DNA of 64,000 bases, from contig SPIA01000001.1 of NCBI GenBank assembly GCA_004535795.1, positions 693,659-757,658 on the forward strand. Reading direction: 5' to 3'. A program made the position numbers and the translations under genes. Numbering within the stretch: position 1 is the stretch's first letter; each line of letters starts with the position of its first letter. The notes below the pieces were generated by a model, which was given only the letters and a program-made list of their open reading frames with translations, was not told where the DNA came from and did not search any database. The stretch is from Gammaproteobacteria bacterium LSUCC0057 (GTDB taxonomy: Bacteria; Pseudomonadota; Gammaproteobacteria; Pseudomonadales; Porticoccaceae). Positions 18,271 to 26,292 of this stretch are shown in pieces.

Positions 18271-20688
18271 TTATTGCCGTTTCTGCTGTTTTGCCGCGGC
18301 TTTAAACAGCGCGGCCATGGTGCCTTGCTGGCCAGCCGGTTGGCCGCCGCGTCGCTCGCTGCGCGACTGGTTGCCAGCGGCCTTCTGGTGGCTGCGCGGC
18401 AGTGGCTTGCCACTCGTTTGGCCGGCTTGATTGTACTCGTCATCGAGGCGCATCGAGAGGGCAATACGCTGGCGCTGCAGATCCACCTCGATGACTTTGA
18501 CAGTGACAATATCACCCGTCTTGACCACCTGATGAGGGTCTTTGACAAAGCTGTGGGCAAGGGCCGAAATGTGCACCAAGCCGTCTTGGTGAACACCGAC
18601 GTCAACAAAGGCGCCAAAGTTAGTGACATTGGTGACAACCCCTTCCAGCAGCATGCCGGGGGAGAGGTCGCTGGGCTTGTCGATGCCGTCTTTAAACTGT
18701 GCTCGGCGGAAAGCGGGACGCGGATCGCGGCCGGGCTTGGCCAGTTCGGTGACAATGTCTTGCAGCGAGGGCAGGCCAAACTGCTCGCTGACAAACGGCT
18801 GCAAATTGATCTTTTTGACCAGCGCGGAGTTGCCGATTAACTGCTCGACACTGCTATCGATGCTCGCTGCCATCGCCTCGACCACGCTGTAGGCCTCTGG
18901 GTGGACTGCCGAGCGGTCGAGTGGGTTGCTGCCGTTGTTGATGCGCAAAAAACCGGCCGCCTGCTCGAAGGTTTTGGCGCCGAGCCGCGGCACTTCCAGC
19001 AGCTGCTGGCGCGAGCTAAACCCGCCGAGCCGGTCGCGCAGTGCAACGACACTGTCGGCGAGAGTAGCATTGAGCCCCGAGACGCGTTTGAGCAGTGCCG
19101 GCGAGGCGGTGTTGAGCTCGACACCGACGCCGTTGACGCAGTCTTCTATGACGTTGTCGAGAGTCTGGCTGAGCTGCAACTGGCTGACATCGTGTTGGTA
19201 CTGGCCGACGCCGATTGCCTTGGGGTCAATTTTTACCAGTTCCGCCAGTGGGTCTTGGAGCCGCCGCGCAATGGAGATGGCGCCGCGTATAGTCACATCT
19301 AGCTCGGGAAATTCGCGCGCGGCGTAAGCGCTGGCCGAGTAGACCGACGCGCCGGCTTCGTTGACCATCACCGCCTGTACTGTCGGCAGCTCACGGTTTT
19401 TTATCAGCTGCTGAACAAACTGTTCGGTTTCGCGACCGGCGGTGCCGTTGCCAATGGCCAGCAGTTCGACGTTGTGGCGCTCGCACAGCTGGCGCAGCAC
19501 TGCGGCGGCTTCGCGTTGCTGTTTTTGCGGCGGGTGGGGGAACAGTGTGGCGTTCTCTAGGTAGCGCCCGGTGCCGTCGACCACTGCCACTTTGACGCCG
19601 GTGCGCAGTCCGGGGTCGAGCCCCAATGTCACTTTACCTCCGGCAGGTGCCGCCAGCAGCAGATCGCGCAGGTTGATTGAAAATACTTTAATTGCCTCCA
19701 GCTCGGCGCGCTCGCGCAGCTCGCTCAGCAGCTCGTTTTCAAAGTGCAGCTGCAGCTTGATCTTCCAACACCAGCGCACCACCTCAGCTAGCCAGTCATC
19801 GGCGGGGCGGTTGTGGTGGCTGATACCCGCGTGGCGGGCGATGATCGCTTGGCACGGGTGGTGGGCGCTCTCTTCAACCGCAAGGTCGACACTGAGCCGC
19901 AAAAACCCCTCGCGGCGACCGCGCAGCATGGCCAGAGCGCGGTGCGACGGTGTCGTCGCCAGTGGTTCGCTGTGGTCGAGGTAGTCGCGAAACTTGGCGG
20001 CTGCGCTGCTGTTGTCCTGCTCTTTGCCGTAGGCGGGCTGGCTAAACAGCTGCGCCTGGCGGCGCAGCAGCGCGCGCAGCTCATCGAGCAGATCGGCCTG
20101 CTCGGCAAACCGTTCCATTAATATGTACTTGGCGCCATCTAGTGCCGCTTTGCTCTCCTCAATCCCGTGCTCGGGGTTGAGGTAGTGCTCTGCGCTGGCC
20201 TCAGGGTCTAGCTGTGGATCTGCCAACAGCGCCTCAGCGAGCGGCAGCAGCCCAGCCTCGATAGCAATTTGGCCTTTGCTGCGGCGTTTTGGCTTGTAGG
20301 GTAGGTAGAGATCTTCGAGCCGCTGTTTACTGCTGGCTTGCAGCAGGCTGTCGTGCAATGACGCCGTGAGTTTGTGCTGCTCAGCGATTGAGGCGATAAC
20401 GGCGTCGCGGCGCTCTTCGAGCTCGCGCAGGTAGCGTAGTCTCTCCTCGAGTAGGCGCATCTGGGTGTCGTCGAGAGCGCCGGTGGCCTCCTTGCGGTAA
20501 CGGGAGATAAACGGCACTGTCGCGCCTTCGTCGAGCAGGGCGACAGCGGCGTCAATCTGCCAGCGCTGGCAATTGAGTTCGCCCGCCAGTGCCGACTGTA
20601 CAATCTGGGCAATTTCGCTGTCGGGGCGCGGCGCTGGGGTGGGGTAGCTGGCGGCTGCGGTGTTGGGGTTTTCGGTCGTGGCGGTCAC
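18271..20688 (-). CDS. tex: Tex family RNA-binding transcription accessory protein
   Basis: Homologue of Tex/YhgF, a nucleic-acid-binding factor linked to transcription and RNA processing. The 805-residue product has the expected order: an N-terminal helical region with ATVPFISRYRKEATGALDD near residue 58, a YqgF-type RNase-H-like domain near 350-480 (GLDPGLRTGVKVAVVD, then AIGNGTAGRETE), helix-hairpin-helix motifs near 520-600, and a C-terminal S1 domain near 675-745 (GMLLEGVVTNVTNFGAFVDV). A basic, Gln/Arg-rich tail follows. The start is GTG without a clear Shine-Dalgarno. It is divergent from the next methyltransferase gene and its end lies just 27 bases from the tRNA promoter. Confidence 0.95.
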   Translation of the reverse strand: MTATTENPNTAAASYPTPAPRPDSEIAQIVQSALAGELNCQRWQIDAAVALLDEGATVPFISRYRKEATGALDDTQMRLLEERLRYLRELEERRDAVIASIAEQHKLTASLHDSLLQASSKQRLEDLYLPYKPKRRSKGQIAIEAGLLPLAEALLADPQLDPEASAEHYLNPEHGIEESKAALDGAKYILMERFAEQADLLDELRALLRRQAQLFSQPAYGKEQDNSSAAAKFRDYLDHSEPLATTPSHRALAMLRGRREGFLRLSVDLAVEESAHHPCQAIIARHAGISHHNRPADDWLAEVVRWCWKIKLQLHFENELLSELRERAELEAIKVFSINLRDLLLAAPAGGKVTLGLDPGLRTGVKVAVVDGTGRYLENATLFPHPPQKQQREAAAVLRQLCERHNVELLAIGNGTAGRETEQFVQQLIKNRELPTVQAVMVNEAGASVYSASAYAAREFPELDVTIRGAISIARRLQDPLAELVKIDPKAIGVGQYQHDVSQLQLSQTLDNVIEDCVNGVGVELNTASPALLKRVSGLNATLADSVVALRDRLGGFSSRQQLLEVPRLGAKTFEQAAGFLRINNGSNPLDRSAVHPEAYSVVEAMAASIDSSVEQLIGNSALVKKINLQPFVSEQFGLPSLQDIVTELAKPGRDPRPAFRRAQFKDGIDKPSDLSPGMLLEGVVTNVTNFGAFVDVGVHQDGLVHISALAHSFVKDPHQVVKTGDIVTVKVIEVDLQRQRIALSMRLDDEYNQAGQTSGKPLPRSHQKAAGNQSRSERRGGQPAGQQGTMAALFKAAAKQQKRQ

Positions 20689-20799
20689 GGCGGGGACTGT
20701 ACCTTGTGCTGAACTGTAGGGTGCGCAACACTGTGCGCGGCGACAGTTATTATGGCGCGCCGGCCACGGTGCGAACAGTCTTGTGTTGAAGAGGATTTT

Positions 20800-21441
20800 G
20801 TGAATTCAAGCCAAATTTGCCCGCTCTGCAGCAGTGGCGACTCGCGCAGTTTTTTTCAGGACAACCGCCGCCGTTACTGGCAGTGTCAGCACTGTCAGCT
20901 GGTCTTTGTGCCGGCCTGCTACCACCTCGCCGCGGCGGCCGAACGGGCCGAGTATCAGCTACACGATAATCGCTTAGACGATGCAGGCTACCGCCACTTT
21001 TTGCAGCGGGCGGCGACGCCGCTGTTGCAACAGTTAACCGCGGCGGCTCACGGGGTCGATATTGGCTGTGGCCCTGCGCCGCTGTTGGCCCAATTGTTGT
21101 CCGAGGCCGGCCACCGCTGCGACTACTACGATCCGCTGTTTTTCCCTGAGACCCCGCCGCACGGCTACTACGACTTTATTACCCTCACCGAGGTGGTGGA
21201 GCATATGGCCAATCCGCAGCGCGATCTGCTGCCGCTGAGGCAACAGCTGCGCGCCGGCGGCTGGCTGCTGATTATGACTAAACGGGTGCTCAACGCCGAG
21301 CGCTTTGCCCGCTGGCACTACAAGAACGACCCGACCCACATCAGTTTTTTTAGTGAGCCGACGCTGCACTGGTTGGCGCAGCAGTGGCGGGTGCCGTGGC
21401 GCTCAGCCGCCGATGATGTGGCGCTGTTTGGGCCGTTCTAA
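20800..21441 (+). CDS. class I SAM-dependent methyltransferase with N-terminal zinc ribbon
   Basis: A 213-residue methyltransferase of unknown substrate. Residues about 6-35 hold two Cys pairs (CPLC and CQHC) that look like a zinc ribbon. The SAM-binding motif GVDIGCGPAPLLAQLL follows near residue 84-99, and a post-motif LTEVVEHMANPQRDL near 130 is the loop common to the UbiG/BioC-like group. I chose the GTG at 20800 because GAAGAGGA lies 4-5 bases upstream; an in-frame start 48 bases earlier lacks one. The stop is two bases from the end of the convergent exonuclease gene. The zinc-ribbon layout recalls methyltransferases of sugar pathways, but this is a guess. Confidence 0.78.
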   Translation: MNSSQICPLCSSGDSRSFFQDNRRRYWQCQHCQLVFVPACYHLAAAAERAEYQLHDNRLDDAGYRHFLQRAATPLLQQLTAAAHGVDIGCGPAPLLAQLLSEAGHRCDYYDPLFFPETPPHGYYDFITLTEVVEHMANPQRDLLPLRQQLRAGGWLLIMTKRVLNAERFARWHYKNDPTHISFFSEPTLHWLAQQWRVPWRSAADDVALFGPF

Positions 21442-21443
21442 CG

Positions 21444-22109
21444 CTACAGCAGATAGCGGCTGACAGGGCTGTCGCCATCGGCGCTAACTTGCGCCAAAAA
21501 CAGCTCGGCGGTGGCCAGCGCATCGGCCAGCGCGTTGTGGCCGCTGTAACTGGGCAGCCCATAGCGCTCGCGACAGGCGGCTAAACGCAGTGCCCCCTGG
21601 CCGATACTGTCGGTGTGGCGAGCCAGCCGTTTGCGCTCGGCCGCCAAGGTGTCGATGAGTGCCGGGCGAAAACCACTGTTAAAGGCGATGCGGCACGAGC
21701 GATCGATGAAGGCGAGATCCAGTGGCGCATGGTGAAACAGCAGTAAGCGGCCGCGACAGGCATTTAAAAAGCGTCCCATCACCTGTTTTTTATCCGTGGC
21801 AGTGGCCCGCTGGCTGTCGGTGATGCCATGAATAGTGGCGCTGTCGCCAACCTCGCGGTCGGTTTTTATCAACCAGTGTTGCGCCCCCTCGGTGTCGATG
21901 GCACCGCGGTTGATCGGCACCCAGCCGATACTGAGAATGTGGTCGCGGTGGGCATCCAGTCCGGTCATCTCCAGATCGATCGCCAGCAGTGGTGCCTGGT
22001 CGACGCGCAGCGTTAGTAGCGGTAGCTGCGACCGGTAAATTTTCGCAATCGGCTTGGCTTTGCAGATACGCGCGCGGTTCCATAGAGTTAAACGTTTGGA
22101 GCTAAACAT
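21444..22109 (-). CDS. DnaQ-like 3'-5' exonuclease (DEDDh family)
   Basis: A 221-residue exonuclease with the DEDDh catalytic set: AIDLEMTGLD near residue 44 (Asp and Glu), the middle Asp in HHAPLDLAFIDR near 125, and GHNALADALATAEL near 193 (His and final Asp). It resembles the epsilon proofreading subunit but is not dnaQ itself, being next to an acetate-type locus. In pseudomonads, as I recall, such a gene follows the DUF294/CBS gene, and here too it is 30 bases downstream of that gene. ATG start without a clear Shine-Dalgarno, so it is probably coupled. The biological substrate is unknown. Confidence 0.85.
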   Translation of the reverse strand: MFSSKRLTLWNRARICKAKPIAKIYRSQLPLLTLRVDQAPLLAIDLEMTGLDAHRDHILSIGWVPINRGAIDTEGAQHWLIKTDREVGDSATIHGITDSQRATATDKKQVMGRFLNACRGRLLLFHHAPLDLAFIDRSCRIAFNSGFRPALIDTLAAERKRLARHTDSIGQGALRLAACRERYGLPSYSGHNALADALATAELFLAQVSADGDSPVSRYLL

Positions 22110-22139
22110 CGCGGCTGACTGCGCGGTTGAGAGTAACCA

Positions 22140-23978
22140 TCAACCGCCCCCCAAAAAGTTGCGAGCGATCAGCTCTTGCGAGCGTTTAATGATGTGAAAG
22201 GCGTCCTTGAGGTGGCTGCGCTGTAGGCTGCTGAGCGTGCTGGGTGCCACGTAGTTGTCGGGCTGCTGGCCGCGCGCCAGCTCTTGAGCTTGGTGCTGTA
22301 GACGGATGGTATTGATAAACTCGTTGGCATCGAGCAGGTTGCGCACATCCTTGCGATTGAGTGCGCCAGTGTCGGCCAGATCGCGCAGCCGCTCGCTGGT
22401 ATTAATGGCGCTAACTCGGTTGGCCAAGGCGTAGAGACGGGCCAGATCGGTGATGGCAATCGAGCCTTTGTGTTTGAGGTCGAGTTGGTCTTTGTGTTCG
22501 CCGCGTCCCTCCACCACTAAGTTGCGAAAGAAGCCGAGCGGTGGTGTGTGTTTAAGGCAGTTGGTCGCCAGGTGGGCGAGAAAAATGCGGTTCTCGGCGG
22601 CGCCGTGGAGGATGGTCTGTTGCAGTGGCTGCGCCAGCTCAGCCGCGCCGGCGACCACTCGCAGGTCAAAAAAGATGCTGGTGTGCATTACCGCTTTCGG
22701 CTCGGGTTGGTTGATCCAGCGCCGGAACTGGCGCTGCCAGTCGCTCGCGGTCATGCGCCATTGGCTGTTCATCGCCATAATGCCGCCGGGACAGTAGACA
22801 TAGCCGCAGCTATCGAGGCCGTCGCAGACAAACGCAGTGAGCTGGGCGAAGTAGTCGCCGTGCTGCTCGTCACAATAGTTATCGGCCAGCAGCAGCGCAT
22901 TGTCTTGGTCGGAGCTGATGTTTTGGTCTTCGCGCCCCTGCGAGCCGAAACCGAGCCATGCGTAGGCGACCGGGGCTGCGCCGAGCTGCTGTTCGCCGAG
23001 CTGCAGCAGCCGCTGAGTAATGGCGTCGGAGACCACGGTGAGCAGCCGCGAGATATCGCCGGCGCGGCCATCGGCCTCGACGAGGCGGGCGAACAGGTCG
23101 GGCACGGCGCTGGCGATTTCGGCAAGCTTGTCGCGGCTCTGCGCTTTGAACACTTCGCCGACTAAAAAGACCGGCTGCGAGCGCTGTGCCCGAATCAGGT
23201 CGGTGGTGGTGATCAGCCCGGCGAGTTGGCCGCTGTTATCGAGCACTGGAATGTGGTGAATATTGTGCTGGCTCATAGTGACAATCGCCTCAAACACAAA
23301 GCTGTCGGCGTTGACGGTAATCGGTGTCGGGCTCATCACCGCGGCGACCGGCTGTTGGGTGTCGAGCCCTGCGGCGACCACCCGCCGGCGCAGGTCACTG
23401 TCGGTGAACATGCCGACCAAGCGGCCGTTATCGCAGACCAGCATCGACGACAGCCGCTGTTCGCTCATGCGCTCGGCGGCGCTGCGTATCGATGCGCTGC
23501 TGTCGATGGTGACTGGGCTGCGCTGTAACAGTGAGCCAACCTTGGCGGTCAACGACAGGGTGTCGCCGCGGTTGGCGACGGCGAGGCGGATGCGCGACTG
23601 GTGCGGCACGGTAAAAAAGCGGCGGAACGGTTTGTTGAGTTCACAGAGTTTTTCAAACAGGCCGTCGGCGAGCAAATAAAGCAGGCTGTCCTCACTGCAC
23701 TGGGCGCTGTCGCAGCCGTTGTGGTCGACCAAGGCGCGCGGGCCAAAGCCGTCGCCGGGGCCGATCTGATCGATCAGGGTGCCATCTTGGTTGCGTAGCT
23801 CTACCGCGCCAGAGCGGACCAGATAGAGCCGCTGGTCGAGGGCGATGGGGCTGCCGCGGCGCCGGTAGATAATCTGCAGATTGCCGCTGACCATGGCCAG
23901 CAGCTCGTCGCCGAGCTCGGCGAATGGGCTGGCTTGGCTGAGAAAGCGCTGAATGTCGGTAAGCTCGCCACTGCTCAT
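22140..23978 (-). CDS. cNMP-binding/CBS/DUF294 nucleotidyltransferase-like protein
   Basis: A 612-residue multidomain protein. Residues 1-130 form a cyclic-nucleotide-binding-type domain (LYLVRSGAVELRNQDGTLI, then GPGDGFG). A pair of CBS domains lies at about 150-270 (MSPTPITVNADSFVFEAI is typical). The GlnD-like nucleotidyltransferase (DUF294) has GSQGREDQNISSDQDNALLL-type residues near 345-365: Gly-Ser, then Asp-x-Asp. A helical C-terminal domain (DUF294_C) follows. GAGGA precedes the ATG. It probably senses nucleotides and may regulate acetate uptake, since this gene goes with the symporter and CrbS genes in other proteobacteria. The transferase activity is unproven. Confidence 0.88.
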   Translation of the reverse strand: MSSGELTDIQRFLSQASPFAELGDELLAMVSGNLQIIYRRRGSPIALDQRLYLVRSGAVELRNQDGTLIDQIGPGDGFGPRALVDHNGCDSAQCSEDSLLYLLADGLFEKLCELNKPFRRFFTVPHQSRIRLAVANRGDTLSLTAKVGSLLQRSPVTIDSSASIRSAAERMSEQRLSSMLVCDNGRLVGMFTDSDLRRRVVAAGLDTQQPVAAVMSPTPITVNADSFVFEAIVTMSQHNIHHIPVLDNSGQLAGLITTTDLIRAQRSQPVFLVGEVFKAQSRDKLAEIASAVPDLFARLVEADGRAGDISRLLTVVSDAITQRLLQLGEQQLGAAPVAYAWLGFGSQGREDQNISSDQDNALLLADNYCDEQHGDYFAQLTAFVCDGLDSCGYVYCPGGIMAMNSQWRMTASDWQRQFRRWINQPEPKAVMHTSIFFDLRVVAGAAELAQPLQQTILHGAAENRIFLAHLATNCLKHTPPLGFFRNLVVEGRGEHKDQLDLKHKGSIAITDLARLYALANRVSAINTSERLRDLADTGALNRKDVRNLLDANEFINTIRLQHQAQELARGQQPDNYVAPSTLSSLQRSHLKDAFHIIKRSQELIARNFLGGG

Positions 23979-24063
23979 AGCAAATCCTCAACAGGTCGTT
24001 ACTGGCCAGTGTAACCCACGCCGCGGTGGCGCTAGTTGCGCTCTGTCAACACAGTGCGCGGGC

Positions 24064-24097
24064 AAAAAAAAGCGCAAGCTGGCGGGCCAGTTGCGCT
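24064..24097 (-). terminator. intrinsic terminator after the porin gene
   Basis: On the minus strand: AGCGCAA-CTGG, loop CCCG, CCAG-C-TTGCGCT, then eight T. About 11 paired bases with one bulged C. It lies 64 bases beyond the porin stop and would close that transcript before the DUF294 gene. Confidence 0.85.
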
Positions 24098-24121
24098 CAA
24101 TGTCTCACAGGGTTTCTGGTT

Positions 24122-24148
24122 CACCCCGGGCGCGGTTGGCCCGGGGTG
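24122..24148 (-). other. 10-bp perfect GC-rich hairpin in the porin 3' UTR
   Basis: CACCCCGGGC pairs perfectly with GCCCGGGGTG across a 7-base loop, 12 bases after the porin stop and without a T-run. It could protect the porin mRNA from 3' exonucleases. The true terminator is the next hairpin. Confidence 0.6.
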
Positions 24149-24160
24149 GGGGTGTTGCGG

Positions 24161-25441
24161 TTAAAACGCGTATTTAGCCGAGAACTGCAGGCGATCAAGA
24201 TCGCCAGTCAGACCACTCTCGAGCTCGCGCTCGGCAGTCATGTACTCGGCGCCGAAGGTGACCTTAGGCGTGGGTGAGTAGAGCAGGTTGACGTGAATGC
24301 TGTTCAAGTCTTTGATGGCGCCATCACCGGTCAAAGCGACGTCGTTGTCGACATTCTGCATTGAGTAGGTGAAGTTAGAACGCCACTGGCTGTTCCAAAG
24401 GTGGCGGTAGCTGACAAAACCGCCGGTCGAGTCGATCGCCTCGATATCGTTGCTGTCGGCGTTAAATACTGCGCCCGGAGTACCGGTAATGCCTAGGTAG
24501 CGACCGACACCGCTGCCGGTGGTGAACATAAAGCGGAAGTCATCGCCGCTGTCGCCCACATTCAACTTACCAGAGACACTGATACCCAAACCGGTGTCGC
24601 TGTATTCCTCAGTGGCGGTCTCCCAGGTGAGGTCGCGATAAATACCGGCGACAGCGACATGGCCGTAGTCACCCTTGAAAGTGTACTTGGCGACGATATC
24701 GGGAATGGCGCCATCATCTGTCAATGTGGCCGTGCCGCCATTGTTGAGACGAGTATTGGTGTTCTCGACCGCCAGCTGCAGGCCGCCATTGGTGTAGCGC
24801 ACCTGAGTCTGGCGCACAAACGTGGTGCCTTCGGCGGGGCCGATAAAGTCGAGGTTTTCCGCCAGTGCCGAGACATCTTGGAAGGTCGACCAGGTCTGGC
24901 CGATCAGCCAGTTGTCATACTTAATAAAGGCGTGGCGCAGTCTTGGATTCATGCTGTTGGTGGCAATCTCGTTGCCGCCGCCACCGTAAAAGTCCATTTC
25001 GGTGAAGAAGGTCAGGGTGTGGCCATCGAGTTCGCGGGTGGCACTAAAGTTGATGCGCGACTCGGCGACGGTCATGTCGGCTGCGGCACCTTCACCCGTT
25101 CCGTCGGCACCGACCGGGATCTGGGTGGGGAAGTAAAAGCCAACATTGTTGGGGTCGCCGTTGCTGGCTTTGGTCCAGGTCAGATCGGCTTTGATGTAGC
25201 CGCCAATTTTAACGTCGTAGCCGGGGCCGGTTTTGGCCGACTTGCTGACGGTTTCAACGCGGCTGGCGAGTACTTGTTGCTCTTGAATCTGGCCTGACAT
25301 CATCGCCTTGAGTTCGGCAATTTGCGCCTCCAGGGCGGCGATGCGGGCGTCGTTGTCGCCAGCGCCACCGGCCATAGCTAAAGACGGAGCCAAAACGGCC
25401 GTGGCAATAGATGCCGCTAATAGTGATTTTATGGTTTTCAT
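24161..25441 (-). CDS. DcaP-like outer-membrane porin
   Basis: Outer-membrane channel of the DcaP-like trimeric type. The 426-residue precursor has an Ala-rich signal peptide ending near residue 24 (SLAMAGGAG), then a heptad-like coiled coil (ARIAALEAQIAELKAMM, residues about 32-48), and a beta-barrel of alternating strands with Gly/Asn turns that ends in FSAKYAF with C-terminal Phe, the usual BAM signal. A GGGAGGG Shine-Dalgarno precedes the ATG. In Acinetobacter, DcaP is linked to dicarboxylate uptake; here the gene neighbours an acetate-type symporter locus, so a carboxylate channel is a reasonable inference. Confidence 0.85.
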   Translation of the reverse strand: MKTIKSLLAASIATAVLAPSLAMAGGAGDNDARIAALEAQIAELKAMMSGQIQEQQVLASRVETVSKSAKTGPGYDVKIGGYIKADLTWTKASNGDPNNVGFYFPTQIPVGADGTGEGAAADMTVAESRINFSATRELDGHTLTFFTEMDFYGGGGNEIATNSMNPRLRHAFIKYDNWLIGQTWSTFQDVSALAENLDFIGPAEGTTFVRQTQVRYTNGGLQLAVENTNTRLNNGGTATLTDDGAIPDIVAKYTFKGDYGHVAVAGIYRDLTWETATEEYSDTGLGISVSGKLNVGDSGDDFRFMFTTGSGVGRYLGITGTPGAVFNADSNDIEAIDSTGGFVSYRHLWNSQWRSNFTYSMQNVDNDVALTGDGAIKDLNSIHVNLLYSPTPKVTFGAEYMTAERELESGLTGDLDRLQFSAKYAF

Positions 25442-25466
25442 TCATCCCTCCCAAGGGTTTTTATTG

Positions 25467-25478
25467 CGTTGCGCAACG
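25467..25478. promoter_or_regulatory. 12-bp perfect palindrome upstream of the porin gene
   Basis: CGTTGCGCAACG is perfectly self-complementary and lies 26 bases before the porin ATG, downstream of a TTGGTC hexamer on the minus strand. It may be an operator; the binding protein is unknown. Confidence 0.4.
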
Positions 25479-25535
25479 ATAATTGACCAATTCGGTGCTC
25501 GGCAAAATTGGCAATAGGTCTGTCAGACTTTGGTC

Positions 25536-25565
25536 TTAACAGCGCGTCGAGTTTTGTTCTATACT
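25536..25565 (+). promoter_or_regulatory. sigma-70 promoter for the response regulator gene
   Basis: TTAACA (25536-25541) and TATACT (25560-25565) are 18 bases apart on the plus strand, about 97 bases before the ATG. The leader would contain the A-rich tract and hairpin at 25611-25649. Confidence 0.6.
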
Positions 25566-25610
25566 CCTCGTGCAGAAAAGCATGCCGCACAGACGGCCGC
25601 TGCAGTAGTT

Positions 25611-25649
25611 AAAAAAACAAAAAAAAGCCTGCGCACCCGGCGCAGGGCT
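25611..25649 (-). terminator. intrinsic terminator on the antisense strand, just upstream of the regulator start
   Basis: On the minus strand the sequence is AGCCCTGCGC, loop CGGGT, GCGCAGGCT, then eight T, G and seven T: a very strong terminator. No minus-strand gene begins nearby. The only upstream minus-strand gene is the hybrid kinase, which ends inside the regulator gene, so its message may run antisense through the regulator and stop here. On the plus strand the same hairpin sits 13 bases before the regulator ATG. Confidence 0.8.
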
Positions 25650-25662
25650 CACGAGGGTAGAG

Positions 25663-26292
25663 ATGAGTCAGACAATTTTAATCGCGGACGACCACCCGTT
25701 GTTTCGCGATGCGGTAAAACTGGCTATCGCCAAAGCGGCCCCCACTGCGGCTGTGGTTGAGTGCGGTAATTTTAGCGAGGCGATTGAGCAGCTGCGCAAC
25801 GGCCTTGCGCCGCAGCTGCTGCTGTTGGATCTCTACCTGCCCGATGTCGACGGCTTTGCCGGTTTGTTGCAGCTGCGCAACGAGTACCCCGAGTTGCCGG
25901 TGGCGATAGTCTCGGCCTGCACCGAAGATGAAATTATTGCCAAAGCGATCGGCTTTGGCGCGCTCGGTTATATCCCCAAAACAGAATCGCTAGAGGCTAT
26001 CTGCACCGCTTTGAACGCGCTGCTCAGTGGCCAACCATCACACCCGCCGCTGGCAGAAGCGGCTGTTGGTGAGCAGTTGGCGGGTTTTTCGAGCCTGACG
26101 CCGTCGCAACTTAAGGTGCTCGGCTACCTCAAAAACGGCATGCTCAATAAGCAGATCGCCTATGACATGGCGATCTCAGAGGCGACTGTTAAAGCGCACA
26201 TGACGGCGATCTTTCGCAAACTCAACGTGCGCAGCCGCACCCAAGCGGTCATCGCAGCGGCGGCACTCTCTCTGCCCGAGCAGAACCACTAG
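25663..26292 (+). CDS. crbR: CrbR-like LuxR-family response regulator
   Basis: Two-component response regulator. The 209-residue product has a receiver domain with acidic Asp9/Asp10, phosphoacceptor Asp56 (LLLLDLYLPDVDG), a switch Ser near residue 85 (IVSACTE) and Lys near 106 (YIPKTES), then a NarL/LuxR-type helix-turn-helix with SLTPSQLKVLGYLKNGMLNK near 145-165 and SEATVKAHM. In Vibrio and Pseudomonas the CrbS/CrbR pair drives acetyl-CoA synthetase and acetate uptake; this gene's adjacency to the SSS-type kinase supports that role. CGAGGG lies before the ATG. It overlaps the convergent kinase gene by four bases. The symbol is assigned by context and domain type. Confidence 0.85.
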   Translation: MSQTILIADDHPLFRDAVKLAIAKAAPTAAVVECGNFSEAIEQLRNGLAPQLLLLDLYLPDVDGFAGLLQLRNEYPELPVAIVSACTEDEIIAKAIGFGALGYIPKTESLEAICTALNALLSGQPSHPPLAEAAVGEQLAGFSSLTPSQLKVLGYLKNGMLNKQIAYDMAISEATVKAHMTAIFRKLNVRSRTQAVIAAAALSLPEQNH

